The position numbers were made by a program, and so were the translations under genes. From contig NW_020312785.1 in assembly GCF_003265705.1 (NCBI RefSeq), forward strand, positions 129,276,486-129,340,485: DNA of 64,000 nucleotides, read 5' to 3'. Below are positions 1-11,000 of this stretch, in pieces. Each line of letters opens with the position of its first letter. Positions within the stretch are counted from its first letter, which is position 1. The notes under the pieces are model-generated. The model had not been told where the DNA came from and searched no databases. It worked only from the letters and a program-made list of their open reading frames with translations. Source of the DNA: Callorhinus ursinus. Lineage: Eukaryota > Chordata > Mammalia > Carnivora > Otariidae.

Positions 1-689
1 ATGTTGTTCTATGGAGCCCTGATGCTCAGGACACAGTTGGAAGGTTAGTGCTTCAATTGGATCTATTATACCATCCTGTGAGTAGAAATTATTGGTAACC
101 TACTTTTAAAATGAGAAAACTAAAGCTTCCAGGTGGTAAGTATGTTTTGTTCTAAGTCATAAGGCACAGTCATGAGTTGAACTGAAGCATTCTTTCCAGG
201 ATGGTGGGTAGTGGGAGTGAGAAGGTTTTGGTGATGGGCAAGCCTAGAATTGGGGTAAGAAAACCCCAATATATGGCGAGCAGTAAGTGTTTCCCAGCAG
301 TATAAAATTAGATATTGACTTCTGGCTTGTCTGAAGTTGACCACTGGGTAAGCCCTAGCCTGGGAACCTGGCCCAGCTCCAGGGATTTTTTTCCAACTAA
401 AAATAGAGAAGACTGCTTCAGCTAATTTTAGCTTGAGGCATCTAAGAAGTACATTCTGCCTGTTTCTGGAAGTGTTGGGACTTGCTGTTTTGGGGATTTT
501 ACCTTTCTTGCTTTATCATCAAAAACCATGTATGTAAAAAGCACTTTAAGAATCCCCTTTTATGAACACCATTTCAGTCTTGTAATAACTCTAGCAGATA
601 TTCCCATTTTACAGAAGGTGACTCAGTTTTAGAGAGATTGAAAGTGGTTTGCTTGCCTAGGTCTTTGCAGTAAGAGATAATAGTTTATA

Positions 690-870
690 CTATGGCCTTC
701 ACCTTCAACCCTGGCCCTGCCACTTAGTAACAGTGTTTATATTAAACCTCTCCGAGCTCTGAGTTCCTCCTGTGAAAAATGGGATAATGGAAGTAAATAC
801 TTGTGAGGTCAAAATGTGATAGGAAGTTGTGTCACTTTATTCTTGGTATTTAGTAGGTACTTGAGGACTT
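690..870 (+). repeat. MIR-like relic
   Basis: The order 'tggccctgccacttagtaac', a cytosine-rich 'cctcc' block and 'aaaatgggataat' follows the MIR core and tail (trouble-free loss of a lab-value-like phrase seen in many mammalian MIRs). It is diverged; the boundaries are estimates. Confidence 0.45.
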
Positions 871-1799
871 GTAGTTTTCACTTCCCTTTCTTCAAGGGGT
901 TGAGGAACTATTAGATGTACTCCTTAACTTTCTCGGAAATTAAAATGTGACCGTTTGGGTTACTAACCATCAGGTCAGTAGATTGGTGTCTGGTAGCAAG
1001 AGTGGATGCTAAGACAACTAAATCAGTGTTGAAGGTCTTGCTAGGAGAATGTAGCTGCTTCTAGATGGGTCATCTTTGATACCACGGTGCCTGGCACAAA
1101 TGCTTGTTGAAAAGGATTGTTAAACTCCCTAAAGATAGGAATTGATATTAACTGGATTGATAGTAGCTTAGTGATTTTTCTTAGGTTTGATTTTGGAGGT
1201 TTGAAAAGAAGGTGTATTTTGGGTAGTTAATAACAATACCTTCCATTGGTCAGTCAGTGTTTTAAAACAGTTATTAAGCCATTGGGATAGCTCTGATTTC
1301 TGCAAGCTTATTTCTCAGGTGAGGTAGCCAGACTACCTTGTGAACGTAAATGGCTCTCTCAAATGCTGGCCCTAAGAAAGTCTTACTTTAAGGAAAACCA
1401 TCACTTTCTCATCTTTTACTATCTTGAGATGTAAGAGAATTTACCACCTAAAGTGGTAGTACTTTAGTAAGATAAATAGCTGTGAGATGTTCCTTTGGGA
1501 GTTTATTAAAGACTAAGAATAATATTTTCCTTTGCATTCTATTCTGAGTGTATAGACACGTGAAAACAGTAGTTTGCTAACACCTGGAATTTCTAATGTG
1601 AACTTCAGATCTCTAAAATTTTATGAAAACAGATGGCACAGTGGTTTTACCCAGTTACATGACATTTGCTAGCCTTCCAAGTTAAAATTGTTTCCTCTCT
1701 GGATTCACAGTATATTAAGGGTATTCAGGCAGTTAGTCAATGAAAACATCAACTTTTACAAACTATGAACCAATTTGTGCTTTAATTCAGTGATTGTAG

Positions 1800-1945
1800 C
1801 TATTCTTTTGTGCAAAGAATTGCCTGGGGAACTTGTTAAAAATTAAAAATGGTCATTCCTGAGGGGCCTTCTCTAGTTGGGCAGGACCTTGGAAATATGT
1901 ATTTTGAAAAAGTACCAGGTGGTTCTCATGATACATATTTTACAT
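1800..1945. repeat. hAT-Charlie MER-type relic
   Basis: The segment has the 'cctggggaacttgttaaaa' phrase, then a GC-richer centre and 'accaggtggttctcatga', the pattern of short non-autonomous hAT elements of the MER20/MER58 kind. Family and ends are not certain. Confidence 0.35.
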
Positions 1946-2065
1946 AATTTTTCTGGGTGATGAGAATAAACTCACACTTAGGAAGTTTTTCCTCCTTGTG
2001 TTTGGAGTTTTAGGGGCTTTCAAAACCAGTAGATGAAATTTCTGTTATCAAAATTACCCTTAGTC

Positions 2066-2267
2066 ACTGGGGGACCTGGGTGGCTCTGTTGGTTGAATAT
2101 CTGCCTTGGGCTCAGGTCATGATCCCAGGGTCCTGGGATCGAGCCCCGCATCGGGCTCCCTGCTCGGCAGGGAGTCTGCTTCTCCCTCTGATCCTCCTCC
2201 CCGCTCACGCTCTCTCTGACTCTCTCTCTTTCTCTCTCAAATAAATAATTAAAATCTTAAATTAAAA
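2066..2267 (+). mobile_element. CAN-SINE (tRNA-Lys type)
   Basis: Plus-strand SINE with the tRNA-like head 'cctgggtggctc', the central 'caggtcatgatccc' block, a CT-rich region and an A-rich tail with AAATAAATAA. A target duplication flanks it: aaattacccttagtc (2051-2065) and aaattacccttggtc (2268-2282), one mismatch. It sits in NR1D2 intron 1. Confidence 0.95.
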
Positions 2268-2364
2268 AAATTACCCTTGGTCGCATTTTCTTCCATTGAA
2301 CACAGATAAAGATGTTGGCTTGTGACAGTCCCAGTTTTACTGTGTAACTATTTTATTGTGAATC

Positions 2365-2505
2365 AGTATCACCAAAAGGTTGATCAAAGTTTCTGATTCA
2401 GTAGATCTGGAGTGGGGCCTGAGAACTTAGGTTTCTGATAGATTTGCAGGTGATGCTGAAACTCTTGATCTAGGGACCACACTTTGAGAAAGACTGGTTT
2501 ATAGG
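2365..2505. repeat. MER3-like hAT relic
   Basis: Phrases 'tgattcagtagatctggag', 'ggggcctgagaa', 'caggtgatgctga' and 'gaccacactttgagaa' occur in the order known for MER3-type hAT-Charlie elements. No terminal repeats can be defined by eye. Confidence 0.55.
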
Positions 2506-2943
2506 TGGGGAACACACTGCAGATCTAATATTAATCATAAAGCTCTGACTTCACTCTGGGAAGATGATAAGCACATGGCAAGAGAACATTTGGGAAGTGG
2601 GTTAGTCTAGAAAGACCAGAGTCACACCTCCAGCTTCAAGACGGATTGCAGGCATATGTTTAATGAATGGAAAAGTGGATGGAATTCTCCACATTATTTA
2701 TATTTTTTGTCTTTAAAATTCAAGTACATTTAGTTGCATTTATGCATATTAAATTTGTGTATGATGAACACTGTTGTATTTTTCTTGGCATGGTAGGTGC
2801 TGTTTTAACTTCTTCTGGGTTTTGACCAAAATCTCTAAGAGTTACGGTTTTACTTTACTTCTCAGGAACTTCTCATCCTGGTTATGTATAATTGGTACTT
2901 AAATACATGTCTGGAATCTTATTTCAACAAAACAGACTAAAAG

Positions 2944-2955
2944 TGACCTAAAATT
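2944..2955 (-). promoter_or_regulatory. Candidate RORE/Rev-erb site in intron 1
   Basis: On the minus strand the sequence reads AATTTTAGGTCA: an A/T-rich hexamer directly before an AGGTCA half-site. This is the monomer site type bound by ROR and Rev-erb receptors. Such 12-mers occur by chance in 64 kb, so occupancy is not shown. Confidence 0.25.
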
Positions 2956-3706
2956 CTTCTGTCCAATTTTTTCTTCTCTGTAAGTGGAAGTGTCTTTTTG
3001 TTCTTTGGAATTGTTTTGGCCTCAGCATTTTGCTGTGTGTGTGTGTGTGTTGACTTATAAAGTATGGCTTTTATCTAAAAAAGAGATTGGGGAATCATTT
3101 TTCATTAGCAGAGAAGTTTATTTCAGAGTGAATGCTTAAATTGCAGTTGTTACTTAGGGAACGTGCAGAACTTTCCAGTAATTACTCTGTATAGCTACCC
3201 AGATTGTTGTCAGAAATGCCCTGTTTTGCTTGTGACTTTCTGGTAATGTTTTATGATACCTGGGATCTGTCCATATTATCAAATGTGTGCTTCACAAAGG
3301 CAGAGAAGTAGGTCTTAAAAATATTTATGGCAGGCTTATTACTTGCAAAGTTATGTATAGAAAATTGAGAGACACTGTGCACTTAGGTGCTTATAGGCTA
3401 GTTGAGAAAGAGATGGAAACAGATAAACAGTAGATTTAAATAAGAACTCAGGACAGTGATAGAAGAGAGATAATTTTACCGTTGTGTCTGATGCACATTG
3501 AAAAAGCCCATAAATGTTTGTTGGTGATAGAGGGAAGAGGGAAAGAAACCACAGTAGATCTTGGCAGAAAAGATGAGAATTAGTTGTTTGGCCTGGGATT
3601 TGGAATAATATATTTGGCTATGAGATTACTCTTGCAGTGTTTTATGTCTTTGACGGAAGATGTTTGAAATTATACTCTTAAGAATAATTTTAAATACTGT
3701 TTATTA

Positions 3707-3893
3707 GGGGCGCCTGAGTGGTTCAGTCGTTGGGCGTTTGCCTTCGGCTCAGGTCATGATCCCGGGGTCCTGGGATCGAGGCCTGTGTCGGGCTCCCTGC
3801 TTCGCGGGAAGCCTGCTTCTCCCTCTCCCACTCCCCCTGCTTGTGTTCCCTCTCTCGCTGTCTCTCTGTCAAATAAATAAAATCTTAAAAAAA
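3707..3893 (+). mobile_element. CAN-SINE
   Basis: Plus-strand SINE starting 'ggggcgcctgagtggttcag' and ending AAATAAATAAAATCTTAAAA. Target duplication aaatactgtttatta (3692-3706) and aaatactgtttctta (3894-3908), one mismatch. It lies about 0.9 kb before exon 2. Confidence 0.95.
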
Positions 3894-4794
3894 AAATACT
3901 GTTTCTTAACCTGGGAGGTTTACAGTCTCTAAGAGGCCAAGACCAGTTTTCACCAGGGTTGTGGAGGTTATATTGGTGCGGTTGTGAGTAGTGTTTTGAG
4001 AGTGGCTCTATGGAGAGAGAATTAGTGTCAGCCTTAATGTTATATAGCATGCATTCTTTCAGCTTCTTTTAACATTTACTGTAAATAGCAAGTCAGAAGA
4101 ACAGGTGGTGAGTCTGGATTCCTTAAGAGCTGTTTACAGATAAGTGTGTCTGCAAGTCCAGTGGCAGAAGCAGGTGGGGAAGGGGGAGCGTGGAACTGGT
4201 GATTAGTGGATAGTCATAGACGTTTTCAGGGATCTTTTAGGAAATATTCTGGGAGCAATAGCTAGGAAAGTTCACTATTTTGACATAAATTATCTGGAGT
4301 TCCAAATGTTATATCTGTTCTTGGTTAACCTGTGTTTTAGCCAAGTGCTGGGGGAGGCAAATGAACTCATTGTTTGTAGGATTGTGTCACTATAATGAAG
4401 GAGGCAAAGAGAGGACCAGAAGCAGACTTCTTCATGACAAAAAGTTTGTTTACTCTAAGCTAGGTAGTCAGGAAGGTTTTTCATTCCTTTTAGGAAAAAA
4501 AAAACCTAGAAAATGAAAAGCTTTAGGTTTGGATCTTTGTGTGCTCAGAATAATTAAGCCAGTGAGACCTTCTTCTTTTTTGAATTAGTGGAAATGATTT
4601 GTGCTTCGAACTTTGTGGAAGCAGGAAGAATAGTGGGGAAATAAGGAAGTTAGTTACTTTCTCCTTTTAAGGGTGAGTGGATATTTAGTCAGCAACCTGT
4701 TTCTAAAGTTAATGACTTTACTATTCACATTTGGAAAAATAGAAAACATATATTGTCATGTATCTAATTATCTGAATTCTCCCCTCTTTTCTAG

Positions 4795-5061
4795 GAGGTG
4801 TGATTGCCTATATCAGTTCTTCCAGCTCAGCCTCCAGCCCTGCCTCTTGTCACAGTGAAGGTTCTGAGAACAGTTTCCAGTCCTCCTCCTCCTCTGTTCC
4901 ATCTTCTCCAAATAGCTCAAATTCTGATAACAATGGTAATCCCAAAAATGGTGATCTCTCCAACATTGATGGCATCCTGAAGAATGATCGAATAGATTGT
5001 TCTGTGAAAACAAGCAAATCGAGTGCACCTGGGATGACAAAGAGTCATAGTGGAGTGACAA
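4795..5061 (+). CDS. NR1D2: NR1D2 exon 2: Ser-rich N-terminal A/B region
   Basis: Acceptor CTAG ends at 4794 and donor GTAAGT starts at 5062. The exon enters in the middle of a Gly codon and leaves after the first base of a Lys codon (both junctions phase 1). It encodes [15 protein letters not shown] and so on: an N-terminal domain very rich in Ser, with SSSSS runs and then an NDRIDC block. In this family the region is disordered and carries phosphorylation sites such as those for GSK3/CK1 in the paralogue NR1D1; that role here is inference. An ATG at 4800 in another frame is not the gene start. Confidence 0.97.
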
Positions 5062-8000
5062 GTAAGTTACTTTAGTTTTCAAAGGTTGGTGCCATTAATT
5101 GCGGGTGGGGTTTATTTTATCATTTTTCATTTGGGTGTCATTTCACCCCCTTTTGGGTAATCATAGTTTAGTAGTTAGGTAAGAAATCAGTGATGATTTT
5201 GAAAGTTACAGCCTAGGGGTTGTCATAATTGGTTCTTGCCATGGAGCAAGATCCGTGATATGCACTCTGCCTGGCCATGTTTCCTTTAGGGTATCCCCTT
5301 TTACCACATTTTCACAGTTGCCTTTCTTCTGGACTCTTGATACTGAATCTGGTTTCTAAAACAGAGTACTTGTTATGGGAAGGGGTTTGCTTTCATGAAG
5401 TTGGAGCTAGGAACATTTGGGATTAGCAAATAAAGCAGCATTGGGATAACTAAATGAGTGGTGGAATTTGGACCCCTGAGTGAGTGTGGAGGTAAAATTG
5501 GTTGATACAGGGGGAATGGTGCCTGTAGGTCAATTGAACTGAGTATCTATCATACAGCAGTCTGTGGAGACATCTGTTCACACCTCTGTTGATTGACTCT
5601 TTTATCTGACTTCTTAATTCTTACTAAGGAGAATTGTTTTTAGTTCTGGTTGCATCTATATGGTGTAAAGTAACTCTAGATTTATAGAATTTCAGTGTAT
5701 GTTTAAAATCATCAGGCTCTCAAGATATTTTTGGCAGTCCCATAAACTGTATTTAAAAGAAAACTAAGATATCCTTGGATTTGTTAATTTGGTGTAAAGA
5801 ATTTTCTTTCCCATTGTAAAAGTAAATATGAAATATGTATCTTTTCAGAGTACTTACAAGTTGAATAAAATAAGTTGGAATCAGTTGGAAAGAAAACAGT
5901 TGAAGTTTTTCTTCCAGCTTTATACTTTTGTGTCTGTTTGTGTCTTAGAATTTAGTGGCATGGTTCTACTGTGTAAAGTCTGTGGGGATGTGGCATCAGG
6001 ATTCCACTATGGAGTTCATGCTTGTGAAGGCTGTAAGGTAAGCTACTGATTCTGGGGTTAAAGAAATTGGAGTTAGCCTTTCCAATTTCCACAATTGATA
6101 ACCTGGGAGGATGAGAGAAGTCAGCAGCTACTCTTAAAGTTTTAAGCATTTTATGTAGTATATAAATGTAACTTGTTTTGAAAAATATATTTTTATTTTT
6201 TAAAGATTTTATTTATTTATTTGACAGAGAGACACAGCGAGAGAGGGAACACAAGCAGGGGGAGAGGGAGAGGGAGAAGCAGGCCTACTGCCGAGTAGGG
6301 AGCCTGATGCAGGGCTCAATCCCAGGACCCTGGGATCATGACCTGAGCCGAAGGCAGACGCTTAATTGAGCCACCCAGGTGCCTCGAAAAATACATTTTT
6401 AATTCAGTGAAAATATTTCTTTTTTTTCTTTAAGATTTTGATCAGAATAAATTTGCTATCTCACTCAAACTTAATTATGGTATGAAACCAAGTGCACAGA
6501 TGCTTATTCATTAATGCATCAGGCACTATTCCAGGTGGTGGGGAAATAGCAGGGAGCAAAACAGACAAGGCACTGCTGCCTTGTTGGAACTTAGTTTAAA
6601 ACAAACTTTGAATAGGTCTCCTCAGATATGTTGACATTCTGATATGTCAGATATTAGGAGTTGGGAATAATTCCTACATACTTGTAAGAATGTGGTATCT
6701 TCAGAAGTAGTGCCAAGTGACTTAAAGAATCTTGAATATAAATTGAACGCTTGGGAAACCTTATTTTATTTTTAAGGTTTGTTGAATATTTCTTGGTTAG
6801 AGGGTCAGCTAATTCCAAGTGAGATAGTCTATACCTCCTACTTAAATCCAGGGAATCTCTCTTTTTTAAAAATCTGACACAACTATTTCTCCTGAGTATC
6901 AAAAATTAATATGGCCAAGACATTTGCTCTTGCTGTTTTCTGACTGAAAGCCAGGAGCAGGAATCCAGCTTGGCAAGATATGATGGGTGAGCAAGATAAA
7001 GAACATACATGATGGAAGAAGAAATATTTTTTAGGGTAGCTCTGAATAAATTGTGAGTTTTGTAGCTCTTAATGGCTGGGTCACTTCACAAGACTAGTCA
7101 GTATTTAATATAGAAGTAGCACTTTTCCACTGTATAAAAAATTCTGTAAGTACTGTTTTACTCATTCTTTTTTTTCTTTTAAATAAGAATGTGAAATAAT
7201 TGTAGAGCAGGCATCATTCTCAGTTTATTGATAAGGAAACAAAAGCACAAGCAAATGAGCCTAATTGTGTATCCTTGATAAATACACATAATTGTTCTAT
7301 ACCCTCTTAGAGATATGTCTAGTTCATACATTTTTGTGTTCAAGTATAATATTGTAATAAAATTTAAAAATATTGTATTTCAAAATTACACAGATTCTTG
7401 AAATGTGTGGTTAGTTATAATATTCAAGGAAACTGCAATTTAAAATTTTGGTAATTGTGCCTTGACTTTTCTGTTCTTCCTGAGACCATGAAGCTGGAGC
7501 TCTTTAAAGACCCATCACAGAGCACATGCTTAAATTGTATAGTAAAGGCAGTTATTTGTAGCCATCTAGCTGGGAACTGTCTTTCCTTGGATCACTAGCT
7601 GCTCTGCGGGTGTGTGGTGTCACATGTACCTGTTGCTGACAAAGTAGCCAGGAATATCTGACACATGTGAGTAGACCTTGCTGGTGTCAGCCGGTAATGA
7701 TGCAGGAAAGACCAAGCTCTTCTAATGGAGTCCTTGGTGCTAGTGAGGGAATGATACCTGTGGAACACATTTCTCTGTCAACTCTTTAAAAATCAGTCAT
7801 TCATATTTCAAGAGTTTTGGGATTTGTATGTGATTAAAGTTTGGGCTGGAAAGTGTGGCTGTAGGCAGGGGCAGGTAACAGGGTAAAGTGTGGTAGAGGG
7901 GTGCTTGGCAAGCTCCAAGATTCTCCAAAGGGAGGAAGGGGAAGAAGAGTTGTTTGGCTGGTAGGCAGAGGTGCTTACTAACAACAGTTAGAACCCAGTT

Positions 8001-11000
8001 AAATTCTTTGTGTCAGTATTATATCCCTGTGTTCTAAGCCAAAATTATTTACCAGGTAGCTAGTAAAATACTTGATAGTCAGTTGTGGAGGGAATGCTTA
8101 CAAGGATTTCATCTGGATGTTTTTAAATGGCTGAGTACATTTTCCTTTGTTCTTAGGGTTTCTTTCGGAGAAGCATTCAGCAAAACATTCAGTACAAGAA
8201 GTGCCTGAAGAATGAAAACTGTTCTATAATGAGAATGAATAGAAACAGATGTCAGCAGTGTCGCTTCAAAAAGTGTCTGTCTGTTGGAATGTCAAGAGAT
8301 GGTATGTTCCTACTTTAACGAGCACTCTTCTTAAAACATATGGAGCTAGGCTTTTATTCCTCAGCATAAACCAGACCTATAGGCCAGTTACCAGTGGCCT
8401 TGTGCTTAGAGTGAAGCAGATTTTAGAAAACACATTTTGTTGCCTTATAAGATGCCAGATTCATTAAAGTTAAATTTTAGTGTTATCACCCTGGAAAAAC
8501 AGCTTTTGGCTCTTTTTTGGGGCTTCTTGTAAACCCCCCCCCGCTTTTTTAGTATACAATTTGAATACTTTTTTTCCTAAAACAAGAATTCATTTCCCTT
8601 CCCTTCCCTCCCCTCCCTTCCTCTCCCCTCCCCTCCCTTCCCCTCCCTTTCTCTCTCTTTTTTTGAGGGGGAGGAGTAAAGGGGGCCGGGAGAGAGAGAA
8701 TCTTAAGCAGGCTCCATGCCCAGTGCGGAGCCCAATGCAGAGCTCGATCCCACGACCCCCAGATCACAACCTGAGCCAAAATCAAGAGTTGGAGGCTTAA
8801 CCTACTGAATCACCCAGGTGCCCCTCTTTTTTTTTTTTTCCCCCATATAGGAATCCTTGGCTCTTTCTCCTTGATTTCTCAACGTTTCTGAGGAACCCTT
8901 TCTCCTATGTGAATTATCTCTGTGACTTTCTTAGCTCTGAGACGATAATGTGCCTTTAGGGCACAGGTTCTGAATATGTTGAAAGGAGATACAAAATTGA
9001 AAGAAACAGTAGGGTCTGGAGTGGAGGTGGTTGCTAAATTCTGTCATGATCCATTCCCATAAAAAATAAAAGTTAATTTGCGGGACTGTTAGTATTTTCT
9101 GTGGATGGCATCACTGGAAAATTTGACTCTTCTATCATGCTTACGGAAATCACTTTTGGATAGTCTCATTTAGTTCTAAGTAACATAACAGAAGAGTATG
9201 AGGTTTTCAGAGGGATTAGTTTAGTAGGATTAATTAAGAGTTGCTAAGAATGAACCTGATACTTATCTAGGGAAGCGTCACTTAAGCAGTCCCTTAAGTT
9301 ACTCTAATATGGTACACAAATACTGTTGTAATAGAGCTTCTTGAGTAATGGATTTCAGCGGTTGATGTTTTAGATTTCATTTGCCTGAAAATTTTTTTTA
9401 TATTACTAGAAATTCTGATCCAAAGTTGGTGGATATTGTGATTTCCTCAAAAGAACAAAAATGGCAGTCGTTTGTGAAGGAGGGAGTAGAGATGAAACAT
9501 GATAATAAAATTGTCCATGATAGCAATAATATCAGAGGCTACAATTAGATTAGGAAGGCATTCTTGCTGGGTGGGTATATTGGATTTTTTTAAAAAAATT
9601 TTTTATTGTTATGTTAATCACCATACATTACATCATTAGTTTTTGATGTAGTGTTCCATGATTCATTGTTTGTGCATAACACCCAGTGCTCCACGCAGAA
9701 TGTGCCCTCTTTAATACCCATCACCAGGCTAATCCATCCTCCCACCCTCCTCCCGGTATATTGGATTTTTATGATCCCTGTATAAATATTAGACTAGAAA
9801 GCTTTTCTTTTCTGTCCCTCAGGGATAGGAATGTTGGAGACAGAACACATTCTAAAACTTGGCCTCTAAAATAATGGAGGATGAATGATTTAATTTTTGT
9901 TTCATTGATTTTAATTAAAATCCAGCAAATTTTTAATAACTGCATTTCTATTGACTGTGTGTGTGTTTTTTAATTAAAAATTTTTTTAAAAAGATTTTCT
10001 TTTTTAAGAAGCTGGAAAAAGAGCAAATCATTTAATAGTTGGGTCTTGAGAATAGGGTTACAAAAATGAATTGACAAAGGTTAGATGTTCAGGGAGTGCT
10101 TGTACCTACTAGGTTCCATTAACATTAATTAATGGCTGTGGGTAGCTGAATCCCATGTGCCTTCTTAAGAACCCAGCCTTCAGCCTTGTTAATAGGTGCT
10201 GTGTAGTAATGCTGATCTGTTTCACACTGTGATTTTTATTAGTTAATTTCAAATTTTTAAAACTTTGCTTCTAAAATACCTAAATTTTTCTCCTTTTCAC
10301 TTCTTATGTACATCAAAAATACAACCAGCAAATTTAGAATAATTTGGGCCAGAGACATACAGATATTTTTTATTTGTATCACTAGAGGCCATAGCTAACA
10401 GATAATTTGGTGCTATTCATTTGTATAAACAGGTCTTATTTAGAATATAGATGTTAAAATACCTTTTTCTTCAATAGCTGTTCGGTTTGGTCGCATTCCT
10501 AAGCGTGAAAAACAGAGGATGCTAATTGAAATGCAGAGTGCGATGAAGACCATGATGAACAGCCAGTTCAGTGGTCATTTGCAGAATGACCCATTAGAAC
10601 ATCATGAACAGACAGCCTTACCAGCCCAGGAACAGCTGCGACCCAAGCCCCAGCTGGAACAAGAAAACATCAAAAGCTCTTCTCCCTCTTCTGATTTTGC
10701 AAAGGATGAAGTGATTGGCATGGTGACCAGGGCGCACAAGGATACCTTTATGTATAATCAAGAGCAGCGAGAAAACTCAGCAGAGACCATGCAGCCTCAG
10801 AGAGAACGGATTCCCAAGAGCATGGAGCAATATAATTTAAATCATGACCATTGTGGCAGTGGGCTTAGCGGCCATTTTCCATGTAGTGAGAGCCAGCAGC
10901 ACCTCAATGGACAGTACAAAGGGAGGAACATAATGCATTACCCAAATGGGCATGCCATTTGTATTGCAAATGGACATTGTATGAACTTCTCCAATGCTTA

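Larger units (their letters stand above)
1..4794 (+). other. NR1D2: NR1D2 intron 1 (3' part)
   Basis: No exon is seen before position 4795. The next exon begins in the middle of a glycine codon, so a short coding first exon must lie upstream, outside the window. I searched by eye for the short N-terminal coding exon usual in this family and did not find it. The stretch is AT-rich intron holding two plus-strand CAN-SINEs, hAT and MIR relics, and a short GT run at about 3034-3050. It ends in a pyrimidine tract and the acceptor CTAG at 4791-4794. Confidence 0.85.
8302..10477 (+). other. NR1D2: NR1D2 intron 4
   Basis: A 2176-base GT-AG intron. It holds a pure pyrimidine tract, an older minus-strand CAN-SINE and a very short L1 insertion. 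The rest is AT-rich and unremarkable. Confidence 0.8.

Noticed and set aside
2100..2130. AGGTCA half-sites in plus-strand CAN-SINEs as Rev-erb sites
   Set aside because: The block 'ctcaggtcatgatc' recurs in most copies as part of the SINE consensus and lacks the A/T-rich flank required by monomer binding.
5828..6049. 73-codon open frame starting in intron 2 as an alternative NR1D2 start
   Set aside because: Only the part from 5949 is exon 3; the upstream part is intron sequence that happens to be open. No promoter or conserved start is seen.
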